NCBI RefSeq assembly: GCF_900770955.1
Contig: NZ_CAAGLX010000026.1
Span: forward strand, 1-64,000
Length of the DNA stretch: 64,000 bases
Direction: 5' to 3'
DNA from: an uncultured Phascolarctobacterium sp.
Lineage (GTDB): Bacteria; Bacillota; Negativicutes; Acidaminococcales; Acidaminococcaceae
Position numbers and translations under genes: made by a program. Each line of letters opens with the position of its first letter. Position 1 is the stretch's first letter. Under the pieces are notes generated by a model, which saw only the letters and a program-made list of their open reading frames with translations, was not told the origin of the DNA and made no database searches. Of this stretch, positions 8,128 through 17,097 are shown in pieces.

Positions 8128-9516
8128 TTACTCTTTTACAATCCAACTGCCAGTTTTCTTTGAACCAATTCTCTCTAATCGTCCTAATTCAGACAACTCT
8201 TTGATCATTCTCTGAACAGTGCTTCTCGACAAAGAGACTCGTTCAATAATTTCTTTTTGCGTAATTGTTGGATCATTGCGCAACATATCAAGGAGCATTT
8301 TCTGATTATCAGTTAAAGCTTCATTTATTGCCTCATTTAAAGCTTCATTACTTGATGCTTTAAAATTCAGATTTGGAAGCTTTACAGTAAATTCCACTCG
8401 ATTGGATCGGAAGGTCGGTTCCAAACCCGGTTGATAATTTGCTGCATTTTCGTATGCGGTACGGATTTTACTTAATCCACTGCCTTGACGTTCCATATAT
8501 CCAAGGCGGGCAAAAATATCTGCAAGGATAGGATTTCTTCTGGTTGAAGGAATATCATCAATATCACGCCCCTGAATCTGTGTTCCATCAGGCATTCCAC
8601 CCGGAGAATAAATTAAAAGGCGGTCATCAAACATATCCACATGAACTTCACTGCCATTAATCAGATAATCCCTATGAATCAACGCATTGACCAAAGCTTC
8701 GAAAACACTTCGCTCGCAATAATCCGGCATTTCAATTCTGGAATCAGGTGTTTTCTTCCAAATGGTTTTCATGTTACGCTTTACAAAACTCATGCCCTCA
8801 TTCAGAAGAATGATAAGACTGCCACTATATTCGGCACTATCCAAAGCATCAACCTGTCCGCCACTTTTATCTAACCCATTCCATCTTGTGCAGAAAAGAC
8901 GAGACCAGCGAATGGGTGCATCATCAGCAAGCAAAGCGCCTGCATTGGTAAGGTGTCCATTTGCATCTCGGATACCGAAAGACTCAAAACTTTTCTCCGT
9001 CATACTGTTGCCAGTCCAGGATTTATAGCGTTCTCTCAGCTTACTGAAAGAAAAGTCCTCATAATTGTATGGTGACATCACCGAATCATAAGAAGAGTTT
9101 CTACCACGCATAACCAAGCGTTTCAGTTCAGTCGCATCAGCAACAACGCTTTCATTACCAATACGAATGTAAGCTTCTGTCACACCATCGCCAGTATAAT
9201 AGTAAGGTGTTTCTGCACCTGTCGGTACATAAAGCAACAAAAGGTCTTTTTCATCTTCGGTTTTACGAAGCTTCATTATAACTTCTGGAAATGGTGAAAT
9301 TCTTTCTTTGATTTTCTGGCTAATAAATTCAGAATCGGATTTAATATCTTCCAATCCAACAATTTCTTCACCATCTGTAATACCAAAAATTAAAGTTCCG
9401 CCCGCTGTATTCGCAAAGGCACTGACACTTTTAAGCCAACTTTTCACTTTCTTATGTTCAACTGCCTGCTTTTTATCATATTCTGTTGCTTCTCCAAGAA
9501 GATCTGTTATCTTCAT
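8128..9516 (-). CDS. AlbA_2/Schlafen-type ATP-binding transcriptional regulator
   Basis: The 462-residue protein has the usual architecture of AlbA_2-domain regulators. The N-terminal domain (about 1-130) contains SAFANTAGGTLIFGI, the hallmark of the AlbA_2/Schlafen AlbA fold. A central GHKL/HATPase_c_4-like domain has ALIHRDY and MERQGSGL. The C-terminus is a winged helix (TQKEIIERVSLSRSTVQRM). Such proteins bind nucleic acid and occur in mobile and defence regions. There is a repeat-like stretch NEALNEAINEAL before the winged helix. The gene is AT-richer than the neighbouring feo and arg genes and sits between IS200/IS605 remnants, so it is probably acquired cargo. Confidence 0.82.
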   Translation of the reverse strand: MKITDLLGEATEYDKKQAVEHKKVKSWLKSVSAFANTAGGTLIFGITDGEEIVGLEDIKSDSEFISQKIKERISPFPEVIMKLRKTEDEKDLLLLYVPTGAETPYYYTGDGVTEAYIRIGNESVVADATELKRLVMRGRNSSYDSVMSPYNYEDFSFSKLRERYKSWTGNSMTEKSFESFGIRDANGHLTNAGALLADDAPIRWSRLFCTRWNGLDKSGGQVDALDSAEYSGSLIILLNEGMSFVKRNMKTIWKKTPDSRIEMPDYCERSVFEALVNALIHRDYLINGSEVHVDMFDDRLLIYSPGGMPDGTQIQGRDIDDIPSTRRNPILADIFARLGYMERQGSGLSKIRTAYENAANYQPGLEPTFRSNRVEFTVKLPNLNFKASSNEALNEAINEALTDNQKMLLDMLRNDPTITQKEIIERVSLSRSTVQRMIKELSELGRLERIGSKKTGSWIVKE

Positions 9517-9616
9517 GCGCAGTCCTCCCTTCGTGTTATATTGGACATTTCCGCAATGTTTGTATTATAACATATGAAATCATGTTTTAATAGAGGTATG
9601 CATAATCAATTTCCCA

Positions 9617-9841
9617 TCAAATCCATTCTTTGGCTACATCATAAGGGATAGGGTATTTATTTTGTTCATACATCAGGATAGTAGCAGGAACAACATCCAT
9701 TTTCTCGGCAAGCTGTCTGGTAGTTAATGATTTTCTCTGACGATAATATTTCAAATTATCGCCCGGAAGTTTATTCTTAGGCTTTTCCTCGAATGGCAAA
9801 GCTACATGGAGCAAAAGTCTGCCTCGATAGAATTGACACAA
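9617..9841 (-). pseudogene. Truncated XRE-family helix-turn-helix regulator
   Basis: The 74-residue reading frame contains a helix-turn-helix: YRQRKSLTTRQLAEKM then VVPATILMYEQNK. It ends at AKEWI, right after the first HTH, whereas regulators of this kind normally continue. I therefore read it as truncated. Its first residues (MCQFYRGRLLL) overlap sequence that still resembles the tnpA stub, so the true start is uncertain. It lies upstream of the AlbA_2-type gene on the same strand and may once have been its partner. Confidence 0.5.
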
Positions 9842-9864
9842 CGATGTATGATTGAAAATATCAT

Positions 9865-9930
9865 TGCAAAGACAATATGATATTTACATACCCATTTTGA
9901 ATGTGATAATTCGTTAGTTTTATTTGCTAT
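9865..9930 (-). pseudogene. tnpA (IS200 transposase) 5' stub
   Basis: On the minus strand, 9930-9865 encodes ANKTNELSHSKWVCKYHIVF, matching the start of IS200/IS605 TnpA proteins. Similarity stops after HIVF and the catalytic HUH and Tyr regions are missing. The expected initiator ATG has become ATA. The stub is preceded by the left-end hairpin typical of IS200. Confidence 0.75.
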
Positions 9931-9931
9931 T

Positions 9932-9998
9932 AATACGTCATTCCTTTCTTTGCAATAGTGACTTGAACACTTACTATTGTATATCGGAATGACGTATT
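9932..9998 (-). repeat. IS200-type left-end hairpin
   Basis: AATACGTCATTCC (9932-9944) and GGAATGACGTATT (9986-9998) form a perfect 13-bp inverted repeat, with a second stem CAATAGT / ACTATTG inside. In IS200 elements a hairpin here hides the tnpA ribosome binding site and limits transposition. It survives although tnpA is gone. Confidence 0.7.
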
Positions 9999-10103
9999 TT
10001 TGTATAACAATCAATGCGCACCCGCATAGCGGATGGTTCTGTGTGAAGCACCATCTCGTTTCTTCGAAAAGAAACTTGATAGTGCTCCACGGGCTAAAGC
10101 CAC

Positions 10104-10147
10104 AAAAAAATAACAGCCCAATTCTCATATCAGAGTCTTGGGCTGTT
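10104..10147 (-). terminator. Rho-independent terminator of feoAB
   Basis: On the minus strand AACAGCCCA / TGGGCTGTT forms a stem, followed by seven T (A run at 10104-10110 on the plus strand). It lies just after the feoB stop. Confidence 0.85.
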
Positions 10148-10162
10148 TTCTTATGCAATTTT

Positions 10163-12169
10163 TTAGGCAAAGCCAAGCATTAAGCCGATTTGTCTTACGA
10201 TAAACGCCACGCACCAAGCCACAACAAGCTCATAGCCCATAAGGCAGAGCGTGCTGGTATCGGAGTTCAGCTCGCGGCGGATGGTAGCCAGCGCTGCTAC
10301 GCAGGGCGGATAGAGCAGGCAGAACACCAGGAATGTGTAGGCTGTGAGCGGCGAAAAGAGGCTTGCCAGATCAGGAGCACCGCCGCTGCCGACTGCGAGC
10401 ACAGAAAGCGTACTGATAACAACCTCTTTAGCGGTGATGCCGCAGATAAGCGAGGTTGTTGCCTGCCAACTGCCGAAGCCGAGCGGCGCAAAAATAGGCG
10501 CCGCCAGCTTGCCGATGGAGGCGATAACGCTGTCGGAAGCGTCTACCATGTAAAAGCGCACATCAAAGTTTTGCAGGAACCAGACGATGATGCTGACGAG
10601 GAAAATAACCGTGAAGGCTTTATGCAGAAAGTCCTTGGCCTTTTCCCACATGTGCATGATGATGTTGCGCGCCGTCGGCAGGCGGTAGGCAGGCAGCTCC
10701 ATGACAAAGGGGACTGGCTTGCCACGGAACACCAGGCTGTTGAGCAAAAAGCCGGAGAGAACAGCTACGCAGATACCGGTGAGGTAGAGCGAAAGCATGA
10801 CCAGGCCGCCGTTATGCGGGAAGAAGGCGGCGATGAACATACCGTAGATGGGGAGCTTGGCGCTGCAGCTCATGAACGGTGTGAGCATGATGGTCATTTT
10901 GCGGTCGCGCTCACTGGCGAGGGTGCGCGAGGCCATAATTGCCGGCACGCTGCAGCCGAAGCCGATGATCATCGGCACAAAGGAGGAACCGGAGAGGCCG
11001 ATTTTACGTAGCATCTTATCCATAACGAAGGCGACACGCGCCATGTAACCACTGTCCTCCAGCATCGAAAGGAAGAAGAACAGGGTGACGATGGTCGGCA
11101 GGAAGGAAAGCACGGCGCCGACACCGGAGAAGATGCCGTCGATAATCAGCGAATGCATCGGCGGTGCAATATCCAGCACGGTGAGCGTGTTATCAACCGA
11201 AGCTGTTACAGCGTCGATGACATCACTGAGGATGTCACTGAGAAAAGCTCCGATAACGTCAAAGGTGAGCCAGAAAACGAGGCCCATGATGATAATAAAA
11301 ATAGGGATAGCATAAAATTTATGCGTCAGATAATGGTCGATTTTTACAGAGCGCAGCTGTGCTTCCGTATGCGTGGGCTTCTGCACGGTCTGCGCGCAGA
11401 GGTCCTCGATATAGGCGTAGCGCATATCTGCCAGCGCCGCTTCCTTATCCGTTTTGAGGTTTTGCTCCATCTCGGTAACGAAGTGGCCGATGATATCGCA
11501 TTCGTTTTCCGAAAGCTGCAGTGCCTTGGCGAAATCGCTGTCACCTTCGATAAGCTTGGTGGCGGTAAAGCGCAGCGGCAGGTTCTGGCGGCGTGCTTTA
11601 GTTTCAATCAAATGGGCGATACTGTGAATAGCGGTATGCACAGGACCGCTGCAGAAGTCCAGACGCTGTGGCAACTGCTGGTTTTGCGCTACCTCTACAG
11701 CGCGGCGCAAAAGCTCGCCTACGCCCTCGCCGGAGTTGGCGGTGATGGGGACAACCGGCACGGTGAGTGAATCCTCCATAGCCTTGATGTCAATACTGCC
11801 GCCGCTGCCTGTGAGCTCGTCCATCATGTTGAGGGCGATGACCATCGGGATATTCAGCTCGATGAGCTGCAGCGAAAGGTAGAGGCTGCGTTCGATATTA
11901 GTTGCGTCAATGACGTTGATAATTGCGTCCGGCTTATTGTATAAAAGCAGGTCACGCGTAACAATTTCCTCCGAGGTATAGGGGGAAAGCGAGTAAATGC
12001 CGGGCAGGTCGATAACGCCTGCATCGGGCACGGCGAGAATGGTACCTTCTTTTTTCTGGACGGTTACGCCGGGAAAGTTGCCGACGTGCTGGTTACTGCC
12101 GGTGAGATAGTTGAACAGCGTGCTTTTGCCGCAGTTCTGGTTGCCGACGAGGGCGAAATGCAGCTTCAT
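10163..12169 (-). CDS. feoB: Ferrous iron transporter FeoB
   Basis: The 668-residue protein is the inner-membrane GTP-gated Fe(II) importer. The N-terminal G domain has the G1 loop GNQNCGKS (residues 9-16) and DLPGIYSL as G3, followed by the linker and two Gate domains of membrane helices (FVPMIIGFGCSVPAIMA, later PPCVAALATI). Length is normal for short FeoB forms. Its ATG overlaps the feoA stop by four bases, so translation is coupled. In anaerobes Feo is usually the main route for ferrous iron. I see no TTAG-N6-CTAA box in front of feoA, unlike the other iron locus in this window, so its control may differ. Confidence 0.97.
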   Translation of the reverse strand: MKLHFALVGNQNCGKSTLFNYLTGSNQHVGNFPGVTVQKKEGTILAVPDAGVIDLPGIYSLSPYTSEEIVTRDLLLYNKPDAIINVIDATNIERSLYLSLQLIELNIPMVIALNMMDELTGSGGSIDIKAMEDSLTVPVVPITANSGEGVGELLRRAVEVAQNQQLPQRLDFCSGPVHTAIHSIAHLIETKARRQNLPLRFTATKLIEGDSDFAKALQLSENECDIIGHFVTEMEQNLKTDKEAALADMRYAYIEDLCAQTVQKPTHTEAQLRSVKIDHYLTHKFYAIPIFIIIMGLVFWLTFDVIGAFLSDILSDVIDAVTASVDNTLTVLDIAPPMHSLIIDGIFSGVGAVLSFLPTIVTLFFFLSMLEDSGYMARVAFVMDKMLRKIGLSGSSFVPMIIGFGCSVPAIMASRTLASERDRKMTIMLTPFMSCSAKLPIYGMFIAAFFPHNGGLVMLSLYLTGICVAVLSGFLLNSLVFRGKPVPFVMELPAYRLPTARNIIMHMWEKAKDFLHKAFTVIFLVSIIVWFLQNFDVRFYMVDASDSVIASIGKLAAPIFAPLGFGSWQATTSLICGITAKEVVISTLSVLAVGSGGAPDLASLFSPLTAYTFLVFCLLYPPCVAALATIRRELNSDTSTLCLMGYELVVAWCVAFIVRQIGLMLGFA

Positions 12170-12414
12170 GCTTCGCTCACCTCCGGCGTTACGGTGATTT
12201 TGGCAGCCTCGTCCGCACGCAGTGTCAGCTCGTAGCCACGCAGGGAGATTTCCAGCGGGTCGCCGAGCGGTGCGCGCTTGCGTACCATGACGCGGGTGCG
12301 GGGCGTGAGCCCCATATCAAGCAGACGGCGACGCAGAATGCTGCCTTCGCCGCCGACCTTAGCGATGATAGCCTCCTGACCTAAGGGAAGCTTATCTAAT
12401 GTTGTCTTTTCCAT
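12166..12414 (-). CDS. feoA: Ferrous iron transport accessory protein FeoA
   Basis: The 82-residue SH3-like protein has the typical FeoA pattern LPLGQEAIIAKVGGEGSILRRR-LLDMGLTP followed by small beta strands ending in DEAAKITV. FeoA is cytoplasmic and supports FeoB function. It starts the feoAB operon and is preceded by a consensus promoter at 12452-12480. Confidence 0.93.
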   Translation of the reverse strand: MEKTTLDKLPLGQEAIIAKVGGEGSILRRRLLDMGLTPRTRVMVRKRAPLGDPLEISLRGYELTLRADEAAKITVTPEVSEA

Positions 12415-12451
12415 GATTTGACCTTCTTTGAGTGATTTTGCTTAAGCTTTA

Positions 12452-12480
12452 ATTATATATATGAAGCATGAAGCGGTCAA
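12452..12480 (-). promoter_or_regulatory. Promoter of feoAB
   Basis: On the minus strand TTGACC (12480-12475) and TATAAT (12457-12452) are separated by 17 bases, close to the vegetative consensus, about 40 bases before feoA. Confidence 0.7.
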
Positions 12481-12545
12481 GCAAAACAGGGTTTTTACCG
12501 ATAAACTGTAATTAAAAAATATACAATGTCGATTTTGTTACAGCT

Positions 12546-13370
12546 TTACATAATGGTGCCGTTGGTGAGACGGATTTTTTCGGCTTTAGCTTCTGCCAGC
12601 TGGCCCTGATTAATCATACCATATTTATGCATAGCGGCCAGCACCAACAGCTGACGTTTTTTGCAGCCCTCGGGATTTTCCAGCGGATTGAGGCCGGTGG
12701 GCGCGTAGGGAAGCGAGGCGATGACGGCGGCCTCGGCCAGAGTCAGCGCCGAAGGTGCCTTGCCGAAGTAGGTTTTGCTGGCCTGTTTAATGCCAGTGCT
12801 GCCTGCGCCGAAGTAGGTGGTGTTCAGATAAAGCTCCAGGATTTCGTCCTTGCTGTAATTATCCTCCAGCATGAGCGAGAGCACGGCCTCTTCAATTTTA
12901 CGCTCCATGCTTTGCTCGTGCGACAGAAAAACGTTTTTGACAAACTGCTGCGTCAGCGTGCTGCCGCCCTGCACTACCTCGCCGGCGTTGATGTTGGCCA
13001 GTGCGGCGCGCAGAATGCCTTCCACGGCAATAGCGCCGTGATTATAAAAGTCATGGTCCTCAATAGCGATAAGTGCCTGCGGGATATCGCGTGACATGGC
13101 ATCAAGACTGGTCCAGTTAGGGTTTTGGCGGATAGGGTCGATAACCTCATTCATATTAAAGGCCAGATAAAATTTGTGTACAGGCGAGGGCCATTCCTCC
13201 TTGGGAGGCAGCAGGCTGACGAACAGAGCCATAGCGGCGGATTTTTCGTGTTTGTCGATTTTTTGCTGCTCCTGCTGCACTGGGGTTGTGGGCTGAGCCT
13301 TATCAGTAAGGTTGTCATAACCAACCATACCTATAAAAATTAGCAAAGCCATGATAATAATTTTAAACAT
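12546..13370 (-). CDS. Monofunctional peptidoglycan glycosyltransferase (GT51)
   Basis: The 274-residue protein is a monofunctional transglycosylase that polymerises lipid II into glycan strands at the outer face of the cytoplasmic membrane. An N-terminal membrane anchor (FKIIIMALLIFIGMVGY) precedes the GT51 domain. The family motifs are all present: EDHDFYNHGAI (catalytic Glu), GGSTLTQQ, KNVFLS, ERKIEEAVLS and ILELYLNTTYFG. There is no transpeptidase domain. It resembles MtgA-type enzymes but I leave the symbol open. It reads away from argC and stands alone. Confidence 0.9.
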   Translation of the reverse strand: MFKIIIMALLIFIGMVGYDNLTDKAQPTTPVQQEQQKIDKHEKSAAMALFVSLLPPKEEWPSPVHKFYLAFNMNEVIDPIRQNPNWTSLDAMSRDIPQALIAIEDHDFYNHGAIAVEGILRAALANINAGEVVQGGSTLTQQFVKNVFLSHEQSMERKIEEAVLSLMLEDNYSKDEILELYLNTTYFGAGSTGIKQASKTYFGKAPSALTLAEAAVIASLPYAPTGLNPLENPEGCKKRQLLVLAAMHKYGMINQGQLAEAKAEKIRLTNGTIM

Positions 13371-13556
13371 AAGTTACACCTCATTATTGATTTTGATATA
13401 TTATAAACAGAAACGTGTTGATGTCTCAAATCTATTGTAACAATAAAGTGTGCTTTTGGCAAAAAAACACTAGGAAAATTATCTTTGTAGTAGTAAAATA
13501 AGATTGTAAAATGGATTATTGTCCACAAAATTTTACGAAAAAATATCACAAAGCAC

Positions 13557-13586
13557 TTGCAATTTTATACAACTTGGTTGTATAAT
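13557..13586 (+). promoter_or_regulatory. argC promoter with overlapping operator-like palindrome
   Basis: TTGCAA (13557-13562) and TATAAT (13581-13586) are spaced by 18 bases. The palindrome TATACAAC-TTG-GTTGTATA (13566-13584) lies between them and overlaps the -10 box. A repressor bound there would block the promoter. ArgR/AhrC is the obvious candidate by position, but the sequence is not the usual ARG box. Confidence 0.7.
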
Positions 13587-13610
13587 TATCAAGTGCAAAG
13601 GAGGATGGAT

Positions 13611-14645
13611 ATGAAAGCAAGTGTTATCGGCGCAACAGGCTATGCGGGAGTTGAGCTTCTGCGGCTTCTGGACGGACATCCCGAAGCGGAAATTGCCGTT
13701 ATTACCTCTGAAAGCAGTACAGGAGAGGCGATTGCTTCTATGTATCCGCATTTGTCAGGGCGTATTGAAAAGAATCTGCAGTCTATGCAGGAGCTGGATG
13801 CTATTGCTGCAGCAAGTGATGTGATTTTTATTGCTTTGCCTCATGGACATGCCATGAAGATAGGCAAGCAGCTGCGAGGCAGTAAGACCAAAATTATTGA
13901 CCTCGGCGGCGATTATAGATTTAAGGATTACCATGTGTTTGAACAGTGGTACAAGGTGAAGCATGAGGATCCGGAGGCACAGGCTGTCTACGGACTGACC
14001 GAGCTTTTCCGCGATAAGGTGCGCGGGGCGCAGCTGGTAGCAAATCCCGGCTGCTACACAACCTGCAGCATTCTGGCGTTGGTGCCGCTTTTAAAATATA
14101 AGCTGATTGAAACTAAGGGTATCGTGATTGATGCCAAAAGCGGTACGACAGGTGCGGGACGCAGTTTGAAGGCAGGCAGTCTTTACTGTAGCGTCAACGA
14201 AAGCTTTAAGGCCTACGGTGTTGCTTCACACCGCCACACGCCGGAAATCGAGCAGATTTACAGCGAATTTGCCGGTGAAGATGTAGTTATTCAGTTTACA
14301 CCGCATCTGCTGCCTGTGGACCGCGGTATTTATGCAACCTGCTACGCACAGCTGAAGCAGGGTGTAACGGATGCGCAGATTGAGGAGGCCTATCAGGCGA
14401 TGTACGGCGATGAATTCTTCATCCGCCTGCGCGGCAAGGGAGGCTGCCCGGAATTGAAGAATATCCGCGGCTCCAACTATGTGGACCTTGGCTGGCAGAC
14501 AGATAAGCGTACAGGCCGTATTATTGTAATGAATTGTATTGATAATCTGGTTAAGGGTGCTGCGGGACAGGCAGTGCAGAACATGAATGTAATGTTTGGC
14601 ATTGATGAAACTGCCGGCCTGCGTCAGCTGCCGCTTGTTCCTTAA
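13611..14645 (+). CDS. argC: N-acetyl-gamma-glutamyl-phosphate reductase
   Basis: The 344-residue enzyme catalyses the NADPH-dependent third step of arginine synthesis. It has the nucleotide-binding GATGYAG at residues 7-13, the catalytic Cys148 in ANPGCYTT, and the downstream HRHTPE motif of the family. I chose ATG 13611 because AAAGGAGG ends six bases before it. It opens the cluster argC-argJ-argB-argD-argF, the order of the acetyl-recycling arginine pathway in Firmicutes. Confidence 0.97.
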   Translation: MKASVIGATGYAGVELLRLLDGHPEAEIAVITSESSTGEAIASMYPHLSGRIEKNLQSMQELDAIAAASDVIFIALPHGHAMKIGKQLRGSKTKIIDLGGDYRFKDYHVFEQWYKVKHEDPEAQAVYGLTELFRDKVRGAQLVANPGCYTTCSILALVPLLKYKLIETKGIVIDAKSGTTGAGRSLKAGSLYCSVNESFKAYGVASHRHTPEIEQIYSEFAGEDVVIQFTPHLLPVDRGIYATCYAQLKQGVTDAQIEEAYQAMYGDEFFIRLRGKGGCPELKNIRGSNYVDLGWQTDKRTGRIIVMNCIDNLVKGAAGQAVQNMNVMFGIDETAGLRQLPLVP

Positions 14646-14737
14646 GCTTGTTATAACTATTATACTATAAAACGGTGCTTAGCGGTGATGCTGCCGTAGA
14701 AGAAAAGATGAAAGCACCAAGGAAAGAGGGGAATCTC

Positions 14738-15943
14738 ATGAAGAAAATCGAAGGCTGGGTGACTGCACCGCAGGGCTTCATTGCTGCCGGCGTCAAGGCC
14801 GGAATCAAAGCCAGCGGTAATCATGATGTTGCTGTAATTTTCAGTACCGTGCCTGCTGCCTGCGGTGCGGTATTTACACAAAATAAAATGTGCGCTGCTC
14901 CTGTACTCGTGAGCCGCGAGGTCAACAAGCACGCTTATGCCCAGGCTATTGCCGTAAACAGCGGCTGTGCCAACGCCTGCACGGGCGAGCAGGGCTTGGC
15001 AGATGCCAAAAAAATGCAATCGCATACGGCAGAGCTTTTAGGCATTGCGCCGGAAGCAGTCTTTGTCTGCTCCACCGGTGTTATCGGCCAGTTCCTGCCG
15101 ATGGACAAGCTTTTAACAGGTATTGCCGATGCTGTCGACAGCCTGGACGAATGCGAGGGCGAAAGCTGCGCTATGGCGATTCAGACTACGGATACCTTTA
15201 TCAAGCACGCTGCCTATGAAACTGAAATCGGCGGCAAAAAGGTAACCTTTGCCGGTATTGCCAAGGGTGCGGGCATGATTCATCCGAACATGGCAACTAT
15301 GCTGACCTTCATTACTACCGACGCCGCCGTTGCTCCCGATGTGCTGAAGCGCGCGGTGAAAAAGGCTGCCGACAAATCCTTCAATATGGTTGTTGTCGAC
15401 GGCGATACCAGCACTAATGACAGCATGATTGTGCTGGCCAACGGTCTGGCCGAAAACGGAATCATTCTTTCCGAGGAGCATCCGGATTATCCTGCCTTCT
15501 TTGAAGCGCTGGTTGCCTGTGCTACCGACCTTGCCAAAATGATTGCGCACGACGGTGAGGGCGCTACCAAATTCCTGGAGGTAAATGTTACCGGTGCCGC
15601 AACCTGGGCGGATGCCAAAACCGCAGCGATGGCTATTGCCAAATCGCCACTGGTAAAAACAGCCTTCTTCGGGGAGGACCCGAACTGGGGACGCATTGTC
15701 TGTGCTGCAGGCTATAGCGGTGCTGCGATGGAGGCAGATAAGGTAAACCTGTCCATCGGCGGCATCCGTCTGGTGGAAAACGGCATGAACTGCAATGTGC
15801 CTGCCGAAAAGCTTGCGCCGACCATGGCCGAGCATGATATTTCCATGAGCATCGACCTGGGTGCCGGTGAGGAAAGCGCAACCGTTTGGACTTGCGATTT
15901 TAGTTATGAGTATGTGAAGATCAACGGTGAATACCATACGTAA
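14738..15943 (+). CDS. argJ: Bifunctional glutamate N-acetyltransferase / amino-acid acetyltransferase
   Basis: The 401-residue enzyme transfers acetyl from N-acetylornithine to glutamate and, in bifunctional forms, also acetylates glutamate from acetyl-CoA. The precursor cleaves itself before the nucleophilic Thr; the site is visible as MAT-ML with Thr187, preceded by KGAGMIHPN. No argA or argE was seen, which fits the cyclic pathway. ATG 14738 follows AAAGAGGGG; upstream in-frame starts lack such a site. Whether it is mono- or bifunctional cannot be told by eye. Confidence 0.95.
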   Translation: MKKIEGWVTAPQGFIAAGVKAGIKASGNHDVAVIFSTVPAACGAVFTQNKMCAAPVLVSREVNKHAYAQAIAVNSGCANACTGEQGLADAKKMQSHTAELLGIAPEAVFVCSTGVIGQFLPMDKLLTGIADAVDSLDECEGESCAMAIQTTDTFIKHAAYETEIGGKKVTFAGIAKGAGMIHPNMATMLTFITTDAAVAPDVLKRAVKKAADKSFNMVVVDGDTSTNDSMIVLANGLAENGIILSEEHPDYPAFFEALVACATDLAKMIAHDGEGATKFLEVNVTGAATWADAKTAAMAIAKSPLVKTAFFGEDPNWGRIVCAAGYSGAAMEADKVNLSIGGIRLVENGMNCNVPAEKLAPTMAEHDISMSIDLGAGEESATVWTCDFSYEYVKINGEYHT

Positions 15944-16009
15944 GTGGCCGAGCGATAAAGCACCATATGCTTCGTCAAGCCTCCTAGACGTACTGTTAGA
16001 CGCGATGTA

Positions 16010-16090
16010 AGGCATCACCTGCTTTACAATGGTTCCTCGACGTACCTCTAGTACGCCGTCGTCACCATTGTCTCGCATCTGATACCTTCT
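16010..16090. repeat. Long imperfect palindrome between argJ and argB
   Basis: About 80 bp form an imperfect inverted repeat centred near 16045: ACAATGGT...CGTAC pairs with GTACG...CCATTGT, and outer arms AGGCATCA and TGATACCT also match imperfectly. The 226-bp argJ-argB gap holds nothing else that looks coding. It resembles an intergenic palindromic element that might process or attenuate the arg transcript. Confidence 0.55.
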
Positions 16091-16169
16091 CTCGCGTCTT
16101 CAGAGAGAATGGGAAGCAATTAATAAATATAAACGCAAGACAAATATAAAAATGAGGGAGGACATCACT

Positions 16170-17060
16170 ATGTTAATGAACGAACAACAAGTACATACCT
16201 TAATGGAAGCACTGCCGTATCTGAGCAATTTTAAAGATAAAACCATTGTCGTAAAATATGGCGGCAACGCTATGCTTAACGATGATTTGAAAAACAAGGT
16301 GCTGCAGGATATTCTGTTCCTGCAATACGCCGGCATGCGTCCGGTAGTTGTTCACGGCGGCGGTCCGGAAATCAGCCGTCAGCTGGAGCAGGCCGGTAAA
16401 AAGAGCGAATTTGTCGGTGGTCTGCGCGTAACCGATGCAGAATCCGCAGCTATTGCCGAAATGGCGCTTGTAGGCAAAATGAATACCGATCTTGTCGGCC
16501 GTCTGAACGCTTTGGGCGGTAAGGCTGTTGGCCTCAACGGTAAGGATGCTAATCTGCTGCAGGCTAAAAAATATCTGGCTGATGTTTATGAAAACGGTGA
16601 GGTTAACCTGGTAGATATCGGCTTTGTCGGCAGCGTTAAGGAGGTCAACACCGATTTGATTAACTGCCTGCTGGACGGCGGTTATATTCCTGTAATCGCT
16701 CCGACCGGTGTTGGTGATGAGGGTGAAACCTATAACATTAACGCAGATGTTGCTGCCGGTGAAATTGCCGGTGCGCTGAAGGCAGAAAAGCTGCTGGTGC
16801 TGACCGATGTCCGTGGTATTTATTCCGCATATCCGGATGAAAGCAGCTTCATTTCTACTCTGAGCTTTGAAAAGGCTCATGAGCTTATCCTTAAGGGCAG
16901 CATTGACGGCGGTATGATTCCTAAGGTTCGCTCCTGCATTAAGGCTCTTAGCGGCGGTGCCAAGAAAACACATATCATTGACGGCCGTGCCGAGCATTCT
17001 ATTCTGATGGAGCTTTTCAGCGACAAGGGAGTTGGTACCGAGGTAGTTAAAGAAATCTGA
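16170..17060 (+). CDS. argB: Acetylglutamate kinase
   Basis: The 296-residue amino-acid kinase phosphorylates N-acetylglutamate, usually the arginine-feedback-controlled step. Family signatures include VVKYGGNAM near the N-terminus, VVHGGGPEIS, and the C-terminal GGMIPKV segment. The N-terminal helix before the kinase core (NEQQVHTLMEALPYL) is the feature of arginine-sensitive hexameric forms. I place the start at ATG 16170 behind GGGAGG at 16156-16161. The gap after argJ carries a palindromic element. Confidence 0.96.
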   Translation: MLMNEQQVHTLMEALPYLSNFKDKTIVVKYGGNAMLNDDLKNKVLQDILFLQYAGMRPVVVHGGGPEISRQLEQAGKKSEFVGGLRVTDAESAAIAEMALVGKMNTDLVGRLNALGGKAVGLNGKDANLLQAKKYLADVYENGEVNLVDIGFVGSVKEVNTDLINCLLDGGYIPVIAPTGVGDEGETYNINADVAAGEIAGALKAEKLLVLTDVRGIYSAYPDESSFISTLSFEKAHELILKGSIDGGMIPKVRSCIKALSGGAKKTHIIDGRAEHSILMELFSDKGVGTEVVKEI

Positions 17061-17097
17061 CAGCAGGGGCTTGTATGAGGGGGAGATATTCTTGATA

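Noticed and set aside
9802..10176. A 124-residue gene on the minus strand
   Set aside because: Only its middle part, from 9930 to 9865, resembles TnpA; the rest is end-hairpin and terminator sequence read by chance.
10190..11011. A 273-codon plus-strand frame inside feoB
   Set aside because: The product is low-complexity, rich in His, Arg, Glu and Ala, and antisense to a conserved part of FeoB.
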